The notes beneath the pieces are model-generated. The model was not told the DNA's origin. It was given only the letters and a program-made list of their open reading frames with translations, and did no database searches. A program made the position numbers and the translations under genes. From Valencia hispanica (lineage: Eukaryota > Chordata > Actinopteri > Cyprinodontiformes > Valenciidae): a stretch of 64,000 nucleotides of DNA. This document shows positions 11,581 through 24,200 of the stretch, in pieces. Position 1 is the stretch's first letter. Each line of letters starts with the position of its first letter. The stretch is taken from positions 2,046,321-2,110,320 of the forward strand of contig OY747713.1 of assembly GCA_963556495.2 (NCBI GenBank), written 5' to 3'.

Positions 11581-12627
11581 AAAACATGATCACATCACAT
11601 CTTTATCTCAGGCTAAAACTTTTTAAATTTCAATCCCAAGTATTGTGTAAAGTCCAAAGATAATTAAAGCCGACTCTACGGCTGAGAAGCTGTGATTTTA
11701 TTTATCATCTAGGAGCTTGTTATGAGTCTGAAGCCTGAGGGAAGAGAGGAGCTGCCTGGACTGGCTGCAGGCTAAATGCTAAATCGAGCCCATTATGTGT
11801 TAACTTTGTCTCAGGTGATCAAGCCTTCAGAGCTCCGTGATTCCTCCATCCTGAGGCTCCTTCCGCAGGACGCCTCCCTCTGCTGCCTGCGTGCTGCAGG
11901 GACGAAGGTTGCATCGCCTCATCACCTGACAGCCGCCCTCAGAGCTGCAACAAGCCATAGGAAATGCAGATGAGGTGAGCGTGGGATGTCTGCAGCAGCT
12001 GCAAGCTCGCTGAGGTCAAAGCGAGCGAGCGAGCGAGTGAGTGAGTTCACGGCACGCATACACAATGAGATCTTTTTATTTATCTCATAAAGTTGCAGCA
12101 GCCATCCATACTTTCTACATTACTGTCTTATTGGACTTGAGGATTGGAGTTTGAGACTTAATGAGTTTCATCTTGCGGAGCCGCCCACGCAGCCAAACAG
12201 CAGCAGAGCCGCGCTGTTTGTTTAATTCATTACTGCAGCTTCTAACTCCTGCTCTACTCAAGTCCCTCATCAGGATTCTGGCTGAGACTGAAGACAACAA
12301 GTTACTTCTTCCTACTCTTCCTCCTGCCTCTCTGCTGCCCTCTGGTGGAGAAGCTGCCACCACGTTCTCAGGTCCTGCAGAACAGAGCAAGTTTCCTCTA
12401 GGGGGGGTGAAGTTATACCGTCAAAAATTACCAGCAACAATTTCGGTTTATAAGAGAAAAAAAATGGGGGAATCATTTTTCAAAGTCCTATTTAGTTTAG
12501 ACCAGGCTTAAAACCTTCCTTTTTCATGAGGCTTATTATTAAACTGAATGTAATTGAATTTCTGTTCATGTTATTTATTTATTTATAAATGTCACAGTTT
12601 CAAATTAATTAATTTTGCACAAATTTA
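11581..12627. other. Intergenic, nothing identified
   Basis: A short (GAGC)n/(GAGT)n run lies at about 12018-12046. An open frame of 116 codons at 12161-12511 has no recognisable domain and overlaps an equally open minus frame. No gene is supported. Confidence 0.4.
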
Positions 12628-13100
12628 CTTGCCGATAAGCGGAAGTAGACCACCAAAATAAAAGGCTGGGTCTTGCGAACCTCTATATAAGCTGCTGACG
12701 AGACTAAATGTCTCCTCCTTATCACCGTTTCTTTTCCTTCCAACATTTCAGCTTAAAAGTAGGACGAGCCGTTTTAACGGCAACACAGACGTTTACCGAT
12801 GGATTTACAGCAGCAGGAGTTTAGAGGTTCACAAGTCCCAGCTTATTCGGTACAGGTCTCTCTTCATAGGTTAATTGGTGTCTCTAAATTGTCCTTGGGT
12901 TTGAGTGTGTCCTTGGTTGTTTGTCCTGTGTGTCTTTGTGTTTCCCTGCGATGGACTGGCGACCTGTCCAGGGTGAACCCCGCCTCTGGCCCAGTGAATG
13001 CTGGTAATGGGCACCAGCAGCAGAACTCCCATTTTTTCCTCTTATGACAGGCTAAATAACCCAGATTATTGCTAACTTCACAAACGGCTCCCCATAGTCA
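12628..13100. repeat. Dispersed repeat family R1, copy A, with an inserted fragment
   Basis: The segments 12628-12850 and 13027-13100 align with 51945-52150 and 52262-52365. Shared landmarks are GCTGGGTCTTGC(G/A)AACCTC, GAGCCGTTTTAAC, CAGCAGCAGGAGTTTA and GGCTAAATAACCCA. In this copy the family is interrupted at about 12861-13025 by a piece containing GATGGACTGGCGACCTGTCC and GGGCACCAGCAGCA, a phrase common at the 3' ends of fish retroposons. I do not know the R1 family name. Confidence 0.6.
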
Positions 13101-13191
13101 TCCATCTGTCCAAGCAAAGCCTGTCCAAGAACCTTTGACCTTCCTCTGGTAACTCCACTCCGTATATCTAGCATATTTAGATCTTCTTGAA

Positions 13192-13976
13192 CATGGGCGG
13201 ATCTACAGGGGTGGCACCCCAAAAGAAAGCCTTGCCCCCCCCTGCTGCCACCCCAGCCAGCAGCTATGAATTCAAGAAATAGTTACGTAAAATTGGACAT
13301 TAGGAGCGCGAAGCTCCTTTTTCACGGCGCATGAAAATGGTTGCATTATTTTCTCTTTGCAGAACCTTTAAAGCTGCTCTGCGTAGTTTGCTGTGAGTGC
13401 TGCAGAGAGCGCACCATGTGGCCGTTAGAAGAACTGCAATCAGCAAAATGCTCACTCCCGTGACTTTGCTCATTAGTCCGAGGTCTACAATGGTCAGAGG
13501 CCATTTTTGCTCTTTTTGTAGTGCTGTAGAACTTGTGTGGGCGTCGCGGCTGGCTAGCTTAATATATCTAAGCTATCTTAGAGCGTCACGCGTACATATG
13601 TGCATCATTACGTCACGGTACGCACTCTCACAAGCGCACCCTGAGGTGGTACCGACCCAAACCAGCTCAAAATAAATGGAATCGCTGCCTCCACATGTAA
13701 CCGCGGCAAAAAGTACTAGACTCAATTGTATCGTCAGGACATGAAAAAAACTGACTATAGATTAAAAAAATGGTTTTATTTGAACAAAAATATTACATAA
13801 TGCAGCTTTAAGGTGCTTAAATTACCTGAAGCAAAACAAATACATGTATGTATCTGTCATATATGTAAATACTGGGGAGTGAAGATATATATATAATTCT
13901 GGCGTATGGTGCCACCCCTGAAAAATTCTTGCCCTTCTCTTGCCACCCCATAACTATTATTCTAGATCCGCCGCTG
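13192..13976. mobile_element. hAT-like non-autonomous element
   Basis: The left end is CATGGGCGGATCTA (13192-13205). The right end, read on the minus strand, is CAGCGGCGGATCTA (13963-13976), matching at 12 of 14 positions. The flanking octamers ttcttgaa and ctcttaaa match at 6 of 8, consistent with a decayed hAT duplication. The interior holds no transposase. Both sub-terminal regions contain a GGGGTGGCA stretch in inverted orientation. Confidence 0.6.
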
Positions 13977-15785
13977 CTCTTAAACCAAACTGATGGTGGA
14001 GCGAACGCGAGGATCCTTTTGGATCTGCTAAAAGCAGCATCAGTTTAAAGTTTTGCTCTGGTTTTATTGCAATTCACATTCATGTGAGTAGAAACCAGCA
14101 GGAGGAGGAGGAGGCTCCTGGGAGAACCCCCCCCCATCCTCCCTGAGCAGATTAACACTGCATAAAGGAGAGCAGGTCCACCACTAAGCTACTGTGAAGG
14201 AGAAACTTCCTCCTGCACAAAAGTTCTGCTCTGCACCGTGGCCCAAATCGGCTTTGAAGAATTAATCCGTGCATTATGCAGGAAAGAAGGTAAACAACCG
14301 GAGGACAGGAAGGGGACCTGAGAGGACAGGAGGTAAAAGCTTATTCCTCCAGAGGTGAAAACAGCAGCTGAATGGAGGACGAGAAGAAGCCGGGGGGCTT
14401 GGAGGTCCTCTGGGAGGCTCCTGGGAGCCTTGCTGCTGCCTGATCTTAAAGCCCGGTCCGCTCCGTCTACTCCGTCCAGCTTATCATGGCTGCCTTTGTC
14501 TTTCGTCGCTCCATTCAAACCCTCTGCTCCAGCGGCACGGACGCTCTGCTGGCAAATCCTCCTCCTGTGCCTCCTTTTCCCACCATCTCTCTCCTTGGAG
14601 AGGAGCTGAGAAGAAACGGCTTCAGGCTGATGAAATCAGAGGCAGAGCTTCCTCAGAGCCCAGATTAAACTCTGAGTGACCCATCAGACACCGAGTGAAC
14701 CTCCATCTGCAGAACAAGCTTCAGCAAACATCTGAGAGCTCCTCACACCGGGGGGTTCTGGACTCAACATCCTGATCAACAACATCCAACAGATCCACTC
14801 TCTGATGACAGATACACCTCTGACCCCAGACTGCTGGTGGAACGGGAGATAGAACAGACCCACACTGCCATCTGGTGGCTGCACAGCATCATTGCAGCAT
14901 GAACAAAAAAAATGCCCTGAACTTCAGTCACTGTGAAGTTCTTCTAGCTGCAGCATTAAAAATGTAATCCCAAATTCTGGTTCCCCTGTAGAACCCATGA
15001 GAGGAGGAACCCCAAACCAAGCGGCTTCTCAGTTCCTCTCAGGTTGGACCACACCTGTCCTCATTCGACGTGGTGTTACCATTCAGGAGACATCAGCTCC
15101 AGATGACATCAGAACTCCTTCAGAGGTTTACAGAGACTGGAAAAGGTTCCAGCCTACACAGTCCTGAGGTTCTGTTGGTTCCAGGTTGACATGCAAGATA
15201 TTGGGTCGAGTTAAACAAAACAGTCAACACAGCTTCAGTTCTGGAATACAGCCTCTGCCAGTTTATTAGTTTACATACCTTCTCTGAGCATTGATGACTG
15301 TCAACCTCAAAAACCCCAGCAAGACTCCCCTTTCTATCATTAACACACAGATTTTTATTCCTAGTTCGTGCGTCATATTGATGCAAGAACTGTCCAACAG
15401 TATCCAGATGTTTCCTCTCAATAACAACTTATCAACACCCCACTCTGTGAAGGAACATGTCCTCTTAGCCAAGGGTATAATTTATCGGGTCAGACTGACC
15501 TCTCTCTGAATAAACAAACAAATTTCTTCACGTAGCATTTTTGATAAGACCACCTCGGACATTCATCATTTACCACAACATTCCCCCCTGTGGTGCTCTC
15601 TAAGACCACCAAAAAGCTAATTAGGCTAATTAAAAACCTTTAAGTGTGAATGATGAATAAAAAACAAGAAATGGTGGGGATATGCTAACACCTATATGAG
15701 CTTACATGTAACCTGGATAAATATTGAAATAAACACAGTCAATCCTCTGTCATTGCTCTGGGCCTGGTTACAGTGGACCGACTGG
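13977..15785. other. Intergenic, no gene recognised
   Basis: Short open frames (up to 109 codons near 14189-14609, 88 near 15120-15386) occur on both strands with no domain, splice context or homology that I recognise. No repeat ends are evident. Confidence 0.35.
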
Positions 15786-15789
15786 TTCC

Positions 15790-17825
15790 TCTCGTCTATC
15801 ATCCGTCCATCCAACCATCCATCGTGGAGGTCTCGTGATAATTCACCAGAAGCAGTGGGAAGTCCTCCCTTTCTGTTCCACTCTTCCAGTCATTTGAATC
15901 CACCGCATCCCAGCTCCCTGGAGCTACTCCTACTATTATATGTACTGTTTATTCACCATCTAAGCCAAGTAAGGATTTTCTAAATGACTTGGCTGCTCTT
16001 CTCACTCATCTCTCTGTACTCTCTCCCAATAACGGTTGGTGACTTTAATATTTACATAAACAAAGACAATAACCTTCTTTCTAGAGTTTTCACTGCTTGT
16101 CTGGAAAGTTTTGGACTCCAACAATACGTCATCTTCCCTACTCCTCCTATAGGTCATATTTTGGATTTGGTTTGCTGTTCTGGTGTCACACCAACTCACT
16201 GCAAAGCTCATTTGTTTCCTCTTTCTGATCATATGTTTATTTTTCTTGATGTAAATGTAACAGCTTCCAACACATGTACCCCTCATGAACATTACTATAA
16301 TGTTAACCTCCCTAACACATTTGCTCCTCTCAAACATCGATCTGTCCCATTTTCTCGCTCAGCTCCATGGTTTACTCTTAGTCTGCGTCATCTCAAAGCC
16401 AAAGGACGCCAACTGGAACGTCTGTTTAGGAAAGCTGGACTTACCATACACAAAGATCTGTATAATCATCATATTTTGTTTCATAAGGACTGCATTGCCT
16501 CAGATAAATCTGCACACTACTCTGGTTTCATCAGTCCTAGTAAAAGTAACTCAGTCTTTCTTTTCTCTGCCAAAATTACAAATTCCCCTCCTATATGTAC
16601 TCTGATGACTTCTCCAACTCAATCATGTCTCATTTCATCTGCAAAATCTCTGATATCCACCGACAACCTAACTCTGTAGGAGCTGCTCATTCTGAAGTTC
16701 TCTCCACTGTTTTCCTGTCAGTTATTTTCAAGTTTCACTCTTCCTTCCATAATTAGCACTGGAATTGTTCATTACTGAAAAACGCATTTGTTTCTCCAAT
16801 TCTCCAAAAACTCGGTGCAGATCCATTAGCATCAGCATGACTCCCCTCGCCTGGTTTACCTCATATCTTTCAGACTGCACCCAGTTTATATCCCACTCTT
16901 CAACTTTGTTTCCCGTTTCTGTAGGTGTTCCCCAGGGTTCAGTATTAGGGCCCCTTCTATTCATTATTTACATCCTCCCTCTTGGCCAAATTTTCCATAA
17001 ATGTAATATTAATTTCCACTGTTCCGACACCCAACTCTACATTTCTTCCAAACCCAGTTCCTCCCTTTCAGACTGTCTCCTGGAGATCAGATCTTGGTTC
17101 TCCTCTAATTTTCTCAAACTCCACAGTAATAAAACTGAAGTGATACTCGTTGGCACAGCCTCCACTTTAACCAAACTCCACAGTCTCTCCATTAACATCG
17201 ATAACTCCCTGGCTGTCCTACCTGATAATACTCTCTCATTTCAGTCTCATGTTAATTATATCAGCCGCTCTGCATACTTCCACCTACGTAACATTAACAG
17301 ACTTGGTCCTTTCCTTACTCCCCATGCTGCTGAAATCCTCGTCCATAGCCTCATTATTGCAGCTCTCTTCTTCTGGGTCTCCCCAATAAGTCCCTTCATA
17401 AACTCCTCCAGAACTCTGGTTGCCCAGAGAAACCCGGATCAACTTTAAATCTTTAATTGTGGCGTCTAAGTGCCTCCATAGCCCCGCCCTTCCTGCTTCA
17501 CATCGTTCTCTTAGATCTTCGTCAGCCACTCGTGTTGTTGTTCCTTTTGCCCGGCTTGTCACCATGAGGAGCAGAGCTTTCAGTCGCTCTGGAACTCCTG
17601 ACATCAGAAATATTGACTCTCCAACTTTATTTAAATCTCAAAACAATCTATTCAGACGGCCTGATTCACTTTAGACACTGATTCTGGTTGTTGTACTGTC
17701 TCTTGATTTGCTATTTGATAGTAGTTTTGTTTATCGTTTGTCTAGGTATTATTTTTCAGTTTTTTCTTTTATGTAAGGTGACCTTGGGTTTTAGAACGGC
17801 GTCCTCAAATAAAATGTATTATTAT
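15790..17825 (+). mobile_element. L2/CR1-superfamily LINE (Rex1/L2-like), degenerate
   Basis: The order of parts is that of a non-LTR retrotransposon ORF2. An endonuclease remnant at about 15900-16260 carries VGDFNIYI, GHILDLVCCSGV and SDHMFIF. A reverse transcriptase at 16780-17450 carries [15 protein letters not shown] and [15 protein letters not shown]. The tail near 17790-17825 ends in AAATAAAATGTATTATTA. The catalytic YADD box is damaged ([12 protein letters not shown], with the A-D pair lost), motif A is missing, and the frame breaks several times. The element lies between epha10 and prep. Confidence 0.85.
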
Positions 17826-18133
17826 CCATCCATCCATGTTTTCGGGGATCTGGATGGTTGGATTGGTCATTCAGAGGCCAATCGACAGCCGGTTAGGCTG
17901 TTGGACTGTAGGAGGATGCCGGAGTACCAGGGGAGACCCCAGGCCAGGATTCGAACCCAGAACCCCCTGGCGATCCTCTCTGGGCTCTGATTCATGCGAG
18001 GATGAAAACTGAGGCAGAAGCTCAAATCTGGATTCTTTATGCTTCTCTCTGAACTTTCCTTCATCCCATCCTGGACTTCTGGGTCTATTTACTTTGAGAC
18101 ACGACAGCAGATCCAAATCAGACAGGCTGAGCT
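17826..18133. other. prep downstream flank with a B-box-like sequence
   Basis: On the minus strand, GGGTTCGAATCC (about 17947-17958) resembles a tRNA B box, but I find no matching A box or cloverleaf, so this is at most a worn SINE scrap. A (CATC)n run lies at 17825-17836. Confidence 0.3.
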
Positions 18134-18139
18134 TTTATT
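18134..18139 (-). promoter_or_regulatory. prep: prep polyadenylation signal (AATAAA)
   Basis: On the minus strand AATAAA lies 62 bases after the prep stop codon. It is the first such hexamer downstream, which implies a short 3' UTR ending near 18110-18120. Confidence 0.75.
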
Positions 18140-18201
18140 CAAAGGTTCTAACAGAATCAACAGGTAGAAAAACTTTAGCACCATCTTTGCTTCCTTCTTC
18201 T

Positions 18202-21200
18202 TCAGTCCTTCCAGCTGAGTCCCAGCGTCTCGGCGATGAAGGCGAAGATGTGCGTGTCCTCCAGGATGGCCTTGGCCGTGGGCTTGCCGGCGCCGTGTCC
18301 GCTGCGGGTGTCAACGCGGACCATCAGGGGCTGCCGCTGCTGCGGGCTGCTGCCCACGCCATGCTGCAGGGCGGCGCAGAACTTCAGCGTGTGCAGGGGA
18401 ACCACGCGGTCGTCGTGATCCGCCGTCAGGAGCAGAACCGCTGGGTACGGGGGGCCGGAGTACGGAGGCTCGGGGAGGTTGTGGAGAGGAGAATACCTGG
18501 AGACGATGAGAAGGGATGGAGCGAAGTTCAGAGGAAAGAAGTCAAGATCTGGTACTGCTGGGGAACTGGGAGGAGCCAGGGGGAACTAAGAGGAACCATA
18601 GGGAACTAGGAGGAACGAGGGGGAACAAGGAGGAACCAAAGGGAACTAGGAGGAACTCGGATGAACTAAGAAGAATGAGGGGGAACTAGGAGGAACCATA
18701 GGGAACTAGGAGGAACCAAAGGGAACTAGGAGGAACCAAAGGGAACTAGAAAGAAAGAGAGGGAACTAGGAGGAACCAGGTGGAACTAAGAGGAACAAAA
18801 GGGAAATACGAGGAACCAGGGGGAACTAGAAAGAAAGAGGGGGAATTAGTAGGAACTCGGATAAAGTAGAAATACCAGGGGGAACAAGGAAGAATGAGGG
18901 GGAACTAGGAGGAACCAAAGGGAACTAGGAGGAACGAGGGGGAACAAGGAGGAACCAAAGGGAACTAGGAGGAACTCGGATGAACTAAGAAGAATGAGGG
19001 GGAACTAGGAGGAACCATAGGGAACTAGGAGGAACCAAAGGGAACTAGGAGGAACCAAAGGGAACTAGAAAGAAAGAGAGGGAACTAGGAGGAACCAGGT
19101 GGAACTAGGAGGAACAAAAGGGAAATACGAGGAACCAGGGGGAACTAGAAAGAAAGAGGGGGAACTAGGAAGAATGAGGGGGAATTAGTAGGAACTCAGA
19201 TAAAGTAGAAATACCAGGGGGAACAAGGAAGAATGAGGGGGAACTAGGAGGAACCAAAGGGAACTAGGAGGAACGAGGGGGAACAAGGAGGAACCAAAGG
19301 GAACTAGGAGGAACTCGGATGAACTAAGAAGAATGAGGGGGAACTAGGAGGAACCAAAGGGAAATATGAGGAACCAGGGGGAACTAGAAAGAAAGAGGAA
19401 GAATGAGGGGATACTAGGAGGAACCAAAGGGAACTAGGAAGAACCAGGGGGAACTAGAAAGAACAAGGGGGAACTAGGAGGAACTCGGATAAACTATGAA
19501 GAATGAGAGGGAACTAAGAAGAACCAGGTGGAACTAGGAAGAACTAGGAGGAACTAGGAAGAACTTAGCTGAGAGAAAAGCTGGAAACTAAGAAGTGATT
19601 TCATGTTGAGCAAATGGACAAAATTTGTCTCTAAAGCGCTGAGTCCAGACCCGGGTTCTACTGGTTCTAATAAAAATCTCTAGTCTGTGCTGGTAAAATG
19701 TGAAGAAGCTGCAGAGTTCTAGTGGATGAATGTTCTAGGCGTGTTTACTGTACTTGATGAGCCACTGGAACTGTTCCGGGTCGTCGGAGCAGCCGTAGTC
19801 GGTGGTCCAGGCGTGGCCGATAGTGAACTTGTGGAACTTCAGCATGTCCATGACACCGACCTCAGCGACTACGCAGCCGAACAGCTCCGGGCGCTGGATC
19901 GTGCAGGCCGCTGCAAGAGCAAACATCGTCAGTCCACCGGATCCAACACAACCTGCAGAACCTCCAGCAGAACCCAGGAAACAGATCTTCCTGCCGGGGC
20001 TCCCTCGTTTGGACCCGGGCTCTCACCCACTAACAGGCCTCCGTTAGAACCTCCGTTGATGGCGATGCGGCTGGCCGAGGTGTACCGCTCCTGGATCAGG
20101 AACTCGGCGGCGCTCTGGAAGTCATCGAAGCAGTTCTGCTTGTTCTCCAAGGTTCCGGCTGCAGAGGGAGAACATCGTCAGCGAGGAGAACCGAGGCACA
20201 CCTGCCATCTGGGTGCCGGCGCCGGTACCTTTGTGCCAGGTGAGGCCGTACTCTCCGCCCCCTCTGATGTTAGCCACGGCCAGGATTCCCCCCAGGTGTC
20301 TCACAAACAGCAGGTAGGCCACACTGGGTCAGGGAACCAGAACAGAACTCTGAAACACGGATTCTGATCCAGTCACATTTAAATCACTCAGAGGACAGAA
20401 CAATCTTGACTGACGGGTCCAAAACTGGCAGCTGATCAAGAACCGGGCCAGGGACCGATATTACCCAGTCGGACGGTGCAGATTATACGATGACACTAGT
20501 TCAGAACCCGTTCAGAACCAGCTGTAGTCACTCACTTGTAGTAGGGCTGGATGGACGTCTCAAAGCCTCCGTATCCGTACAGGAACACCGGATTGGACTC
20601 GTCCCTCTTCAGGTTCTTGGCGTGGACCAGGAACATGGGAACCCTGGTACCGTCTTTACTGGGGTAGAACACCTGAAGACCACACGGAGAGAGGAGGTAA
20701 GAACCCGCCCATCAGACTGAGGCCTTTCTGCACGGTTCTGCCAGAGGTTCTGTTAATGTCACTCAGTCTGAGCTCAGAACCCCAATCACTGGTGAATGAA
20801 AGTCGTCCGGGTCCGTTTCCCGGTTCCTGTGAGGAGGTTCTGGGCTGATGTGAAGCAGAATTTTAACCCAACCCATCACGTGTTCTGAACTCTGGTCATG
20901 ACTCTGTGAACCCAGAGTCTACCGATCCGATCCATGAGCCCTCACCAGGTCCAGATCCCTACAGAACCTGGACTGAGTGACAACCCGTCAGAACCAAATG
21001 AACCGACTGAACCGTCCAGAGCATTTATCACGGACCGGCTTCATAGAAACATTTTTTAAAAGGGGCGGTGGTGAGGCCCCTGTTGAAGAAGAGCTATTTA
21101 GATTTTAATGATTCTAACAATTTTAAACCGGTATCTAACTTACCGTTTTTAAGTAAAATTTTAGAAAATCTTGTTTTAATTCAACTTAATGATTTTATTA

Positions 21201-24200
21201 ACGCTCATAATGTCCTGGAGAAATGTCAGTCTGGTTTTAGGGTGAACCACAGCACAGAGACGGCCCTAAGATTTTTTATGATTTTATATTAAACTATGAT
21301 GCCCAGAAGGTGACGGTGTTGGTTCTACTGGATCTAAGCGCTGCCTTTGATACAGTAGACCACACTATTCTTTTAACCCGTCTAAAACAGATCGGCCTCT
21401 CTGGTGATGTTCATAAATGGTTTACATCCTATCTCACAGACAGGACTTTTATGGTAAGTTTAGATACCTGCTCCTCTAGGGTCCATAGGATCACATGTGG
21501 TGTGCCCCAGGGTTCGATTTTAGGCCCAGTGCTTTTTAACCTTTATATGCTCCCTCTTGGCAGCGTCATCAGAAGACATGGAGTTAACTTTCACAGTTAT
21601 GCTGATGATACACAGCTGTACATCTCCATGTCTCCCGATGACACACGGCCAATGGATGCACTTTTTACCTGCTTTTTAGACATTAAACCCCGGATGGCAG
21701 AAAACTTTCTCCAGCTCAACCAGGACAAAACTGAAGTTTTAGTCATCGGTCCTGAGGCTCAGAGAGAGAAACTTTTACCAAAACTACAATCACTGTCTTT
21801 TAATCCTTCTTTACAAGTGAAGAACCTGGGCGTGATTTTTGACTGTGAGCTGACTTTTATTCCTCATATTAAAAATATTACTAAAATAGGTTTTTATCAC
21901 CTAAAGAACATCGCCAGAGTCCGCCCCATTCTGTCTCGGGCCAATACGGAGACACTGATGCTTTTATCTCCAGTAGAATTGATTACTGTAATGTCCTGCT
22001 TTCTGGTCTTCCCAAAAAAAGTATATCAGGTTTACAACTACTACAAAATTCAGCAGCACGTGTCCTGATGAAGACCAGGAGGCGGGAGCACATTACACCG
22101 GTCTTAGAATCACTGCATCGGCTCCCCGTATGTTTTAGGATCCATTTTAAGGTTCTTTTAATGGTTTTTAAGTGTCTTAATGGTCTTGGGCCTTCTCATC
22201 TTTCTGAACCAACTTTTACCATATAAACCTTGGTGGTCTCTGCGCTCCTCTGCAGCCGTCTCCTTGTCATCCCTAAAGTCAGGACACACACTCATGGCGA
22301 GGCGTCTTTCCAGTTTTATGGCCCTCACCTCTGGAACGGAACAGGCTGCTGGAGAACCTCAGAGAACGTTCATGTTTTTAAGAGCAGGCTCAAGACTCTC
22401 CTTTTTAGTCTAGCTTTTAACTGATTATTATTTATTATTGTTTGTTTAATTGCTCTGCATGTTTTATATGATTATATTTCATCATTGTTTTACTATTTAA
22501 TCTTATCACATTAATTTAATGTTTATTTTTATACTTTAATTTGTCTTAATCCCCTTTCCAGTGTTTCCTCTGTGGGAGCCCTCTGCCCCGGGAGCGGTGG
22601 TCGGCTGTAGCTGCCTGGGTGCTCTCCAGGTGGAGCTTGGGTGGAGGTGGGGGTCTTGGCCTTGCCTCCACAGGGCGCCCTGTGTCGGTGCCTCGGCTGC
22701 TGCTGTTAATCTACTGCTGCCGGGGCAGATGGCTCCTCTGACGGCGTTTCCTTGCATGGTTCATCTACACTCGGCCCAATGTCCTTTTTTACTTTTTCTT
22801 TTAACTGTGTGTGTGCATGGGAGATGGGTTGGGGGGAGGGGGGTATAACTGTGACCATGCTTTTAAATCTGTGGGGGAGGGAAGGGAAGGTGGTTTTATG
22901 TGGGGTCATTTTAATCTGTAAAGCACTTTCTGATGCAACTTCTTGTATGAAAAGCGCTTTATAAATAAAGTTTGATTTGATTTATTTCTGTGATTCTTAG
23001 TCAGAACCTTTCAAAGCCTCTTGGTTCTGGTCCATTTACTGATCTCTCAGATGCATGCAGCGCTGCAGAAATGGTTTCACCACCAGGTAGAGCTGTTCCC
23101 TCACAGATCGCCTTACAGGTTCTCTGGAAAGAGGAAAACTTTGATTCTTTAGCTCCAACAGAACCCAACCAGAACAGACGTTCAGAGAGTCCATGACTCC
23201 AACCTGTAGACATCTCCTGGTTCCAGCAGCAGATGAAGTTCTGTGTGGTAAACATCCCCAACGGAACCAGAACCGTTTCTCCGAACCAGAGAGGAAGGTG
23301 AAACGTCTAAATGAGAGCTACAGCAGATGATCCTGGAATCATCTGAAGCTCTCCTGGTCTTCAGAGAAGAACCAGTCCCACATCAACACGCCTACAGATT
23401 CTACAGAGAATGGAGCAGAACCAGGAATGACCCGGGTTCCTTCTGCAGAACCTTCAATTCAATTCAGTTTATATTTCTACAGCGCCGATTCACAACTGAT
23501 GTTTCATCTCAAGGCGCTTTACAAGAAAAGTCATTTTAATACAATAATTTCAATCAGTTTAAAGTTTTCTATCTAAGGAATCCCAGCAGATTGCATCAAG
23601 TCATTGACTTGAGGTTGCGTCCCGTTGATGCAGACTCCAACCTCAGCAATCCTTCATACTGAGCAAGAATGTAGCGACAGTGGAGAGGAAAAACTCATTT
23701 AACAGGAAGAAACCTCCAGCAGAACCAGAACCAGGCTTTGAGAAGACAGAGCAGAGACACAGAAGATCTGATATAAGAGAACTTTCTATGTTACAGAAAG
23801 TAAAAAGTTGATAACAGGACACAGTGGATGTTCAGTTACTGGGAGGATCATCCCAGTCGATGCCCCCCGTCCAACAGGGCATTGCAGCCAAGCAGGATAC
23901 CAGACCAGGTATATCTTCTATGGAGAGAAAAACACTGAGAGAAAACAAAGTTAACAGTCGAAATAACAGCAAATATTACAACTGGAGAGTAGTAGGAGAG
24001 AAAAGTAGAAGAAAAGTGGTAAGTCTGTCCTCCAGCAGTCTAAGCCTATAGCAGCATAACTACAGAGATAGCTCAGGATGACCTTAGCCACTCTAACTAT
24101 AAGCTTTATCAAAAAGGAAAGTTTTAAGCCTGGCCTTAAAAGTAAACAGAGTGTCTGCCTCACGGACTAAAGCTGGGAGCTGGTTCCACAGGAGAGGAGC

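Noticed and set aside
12161..12511. 116-codon open frame between epha10 and prep
   Set aside because: No domain, no splice partners, and an equally open minus frame over the same bases.
17930..17970. Possible minus-strand tRNA or SINE from a GGTTCGAATCC-like box
   Set aside because: No A box at the right distance and no cloverleaf.
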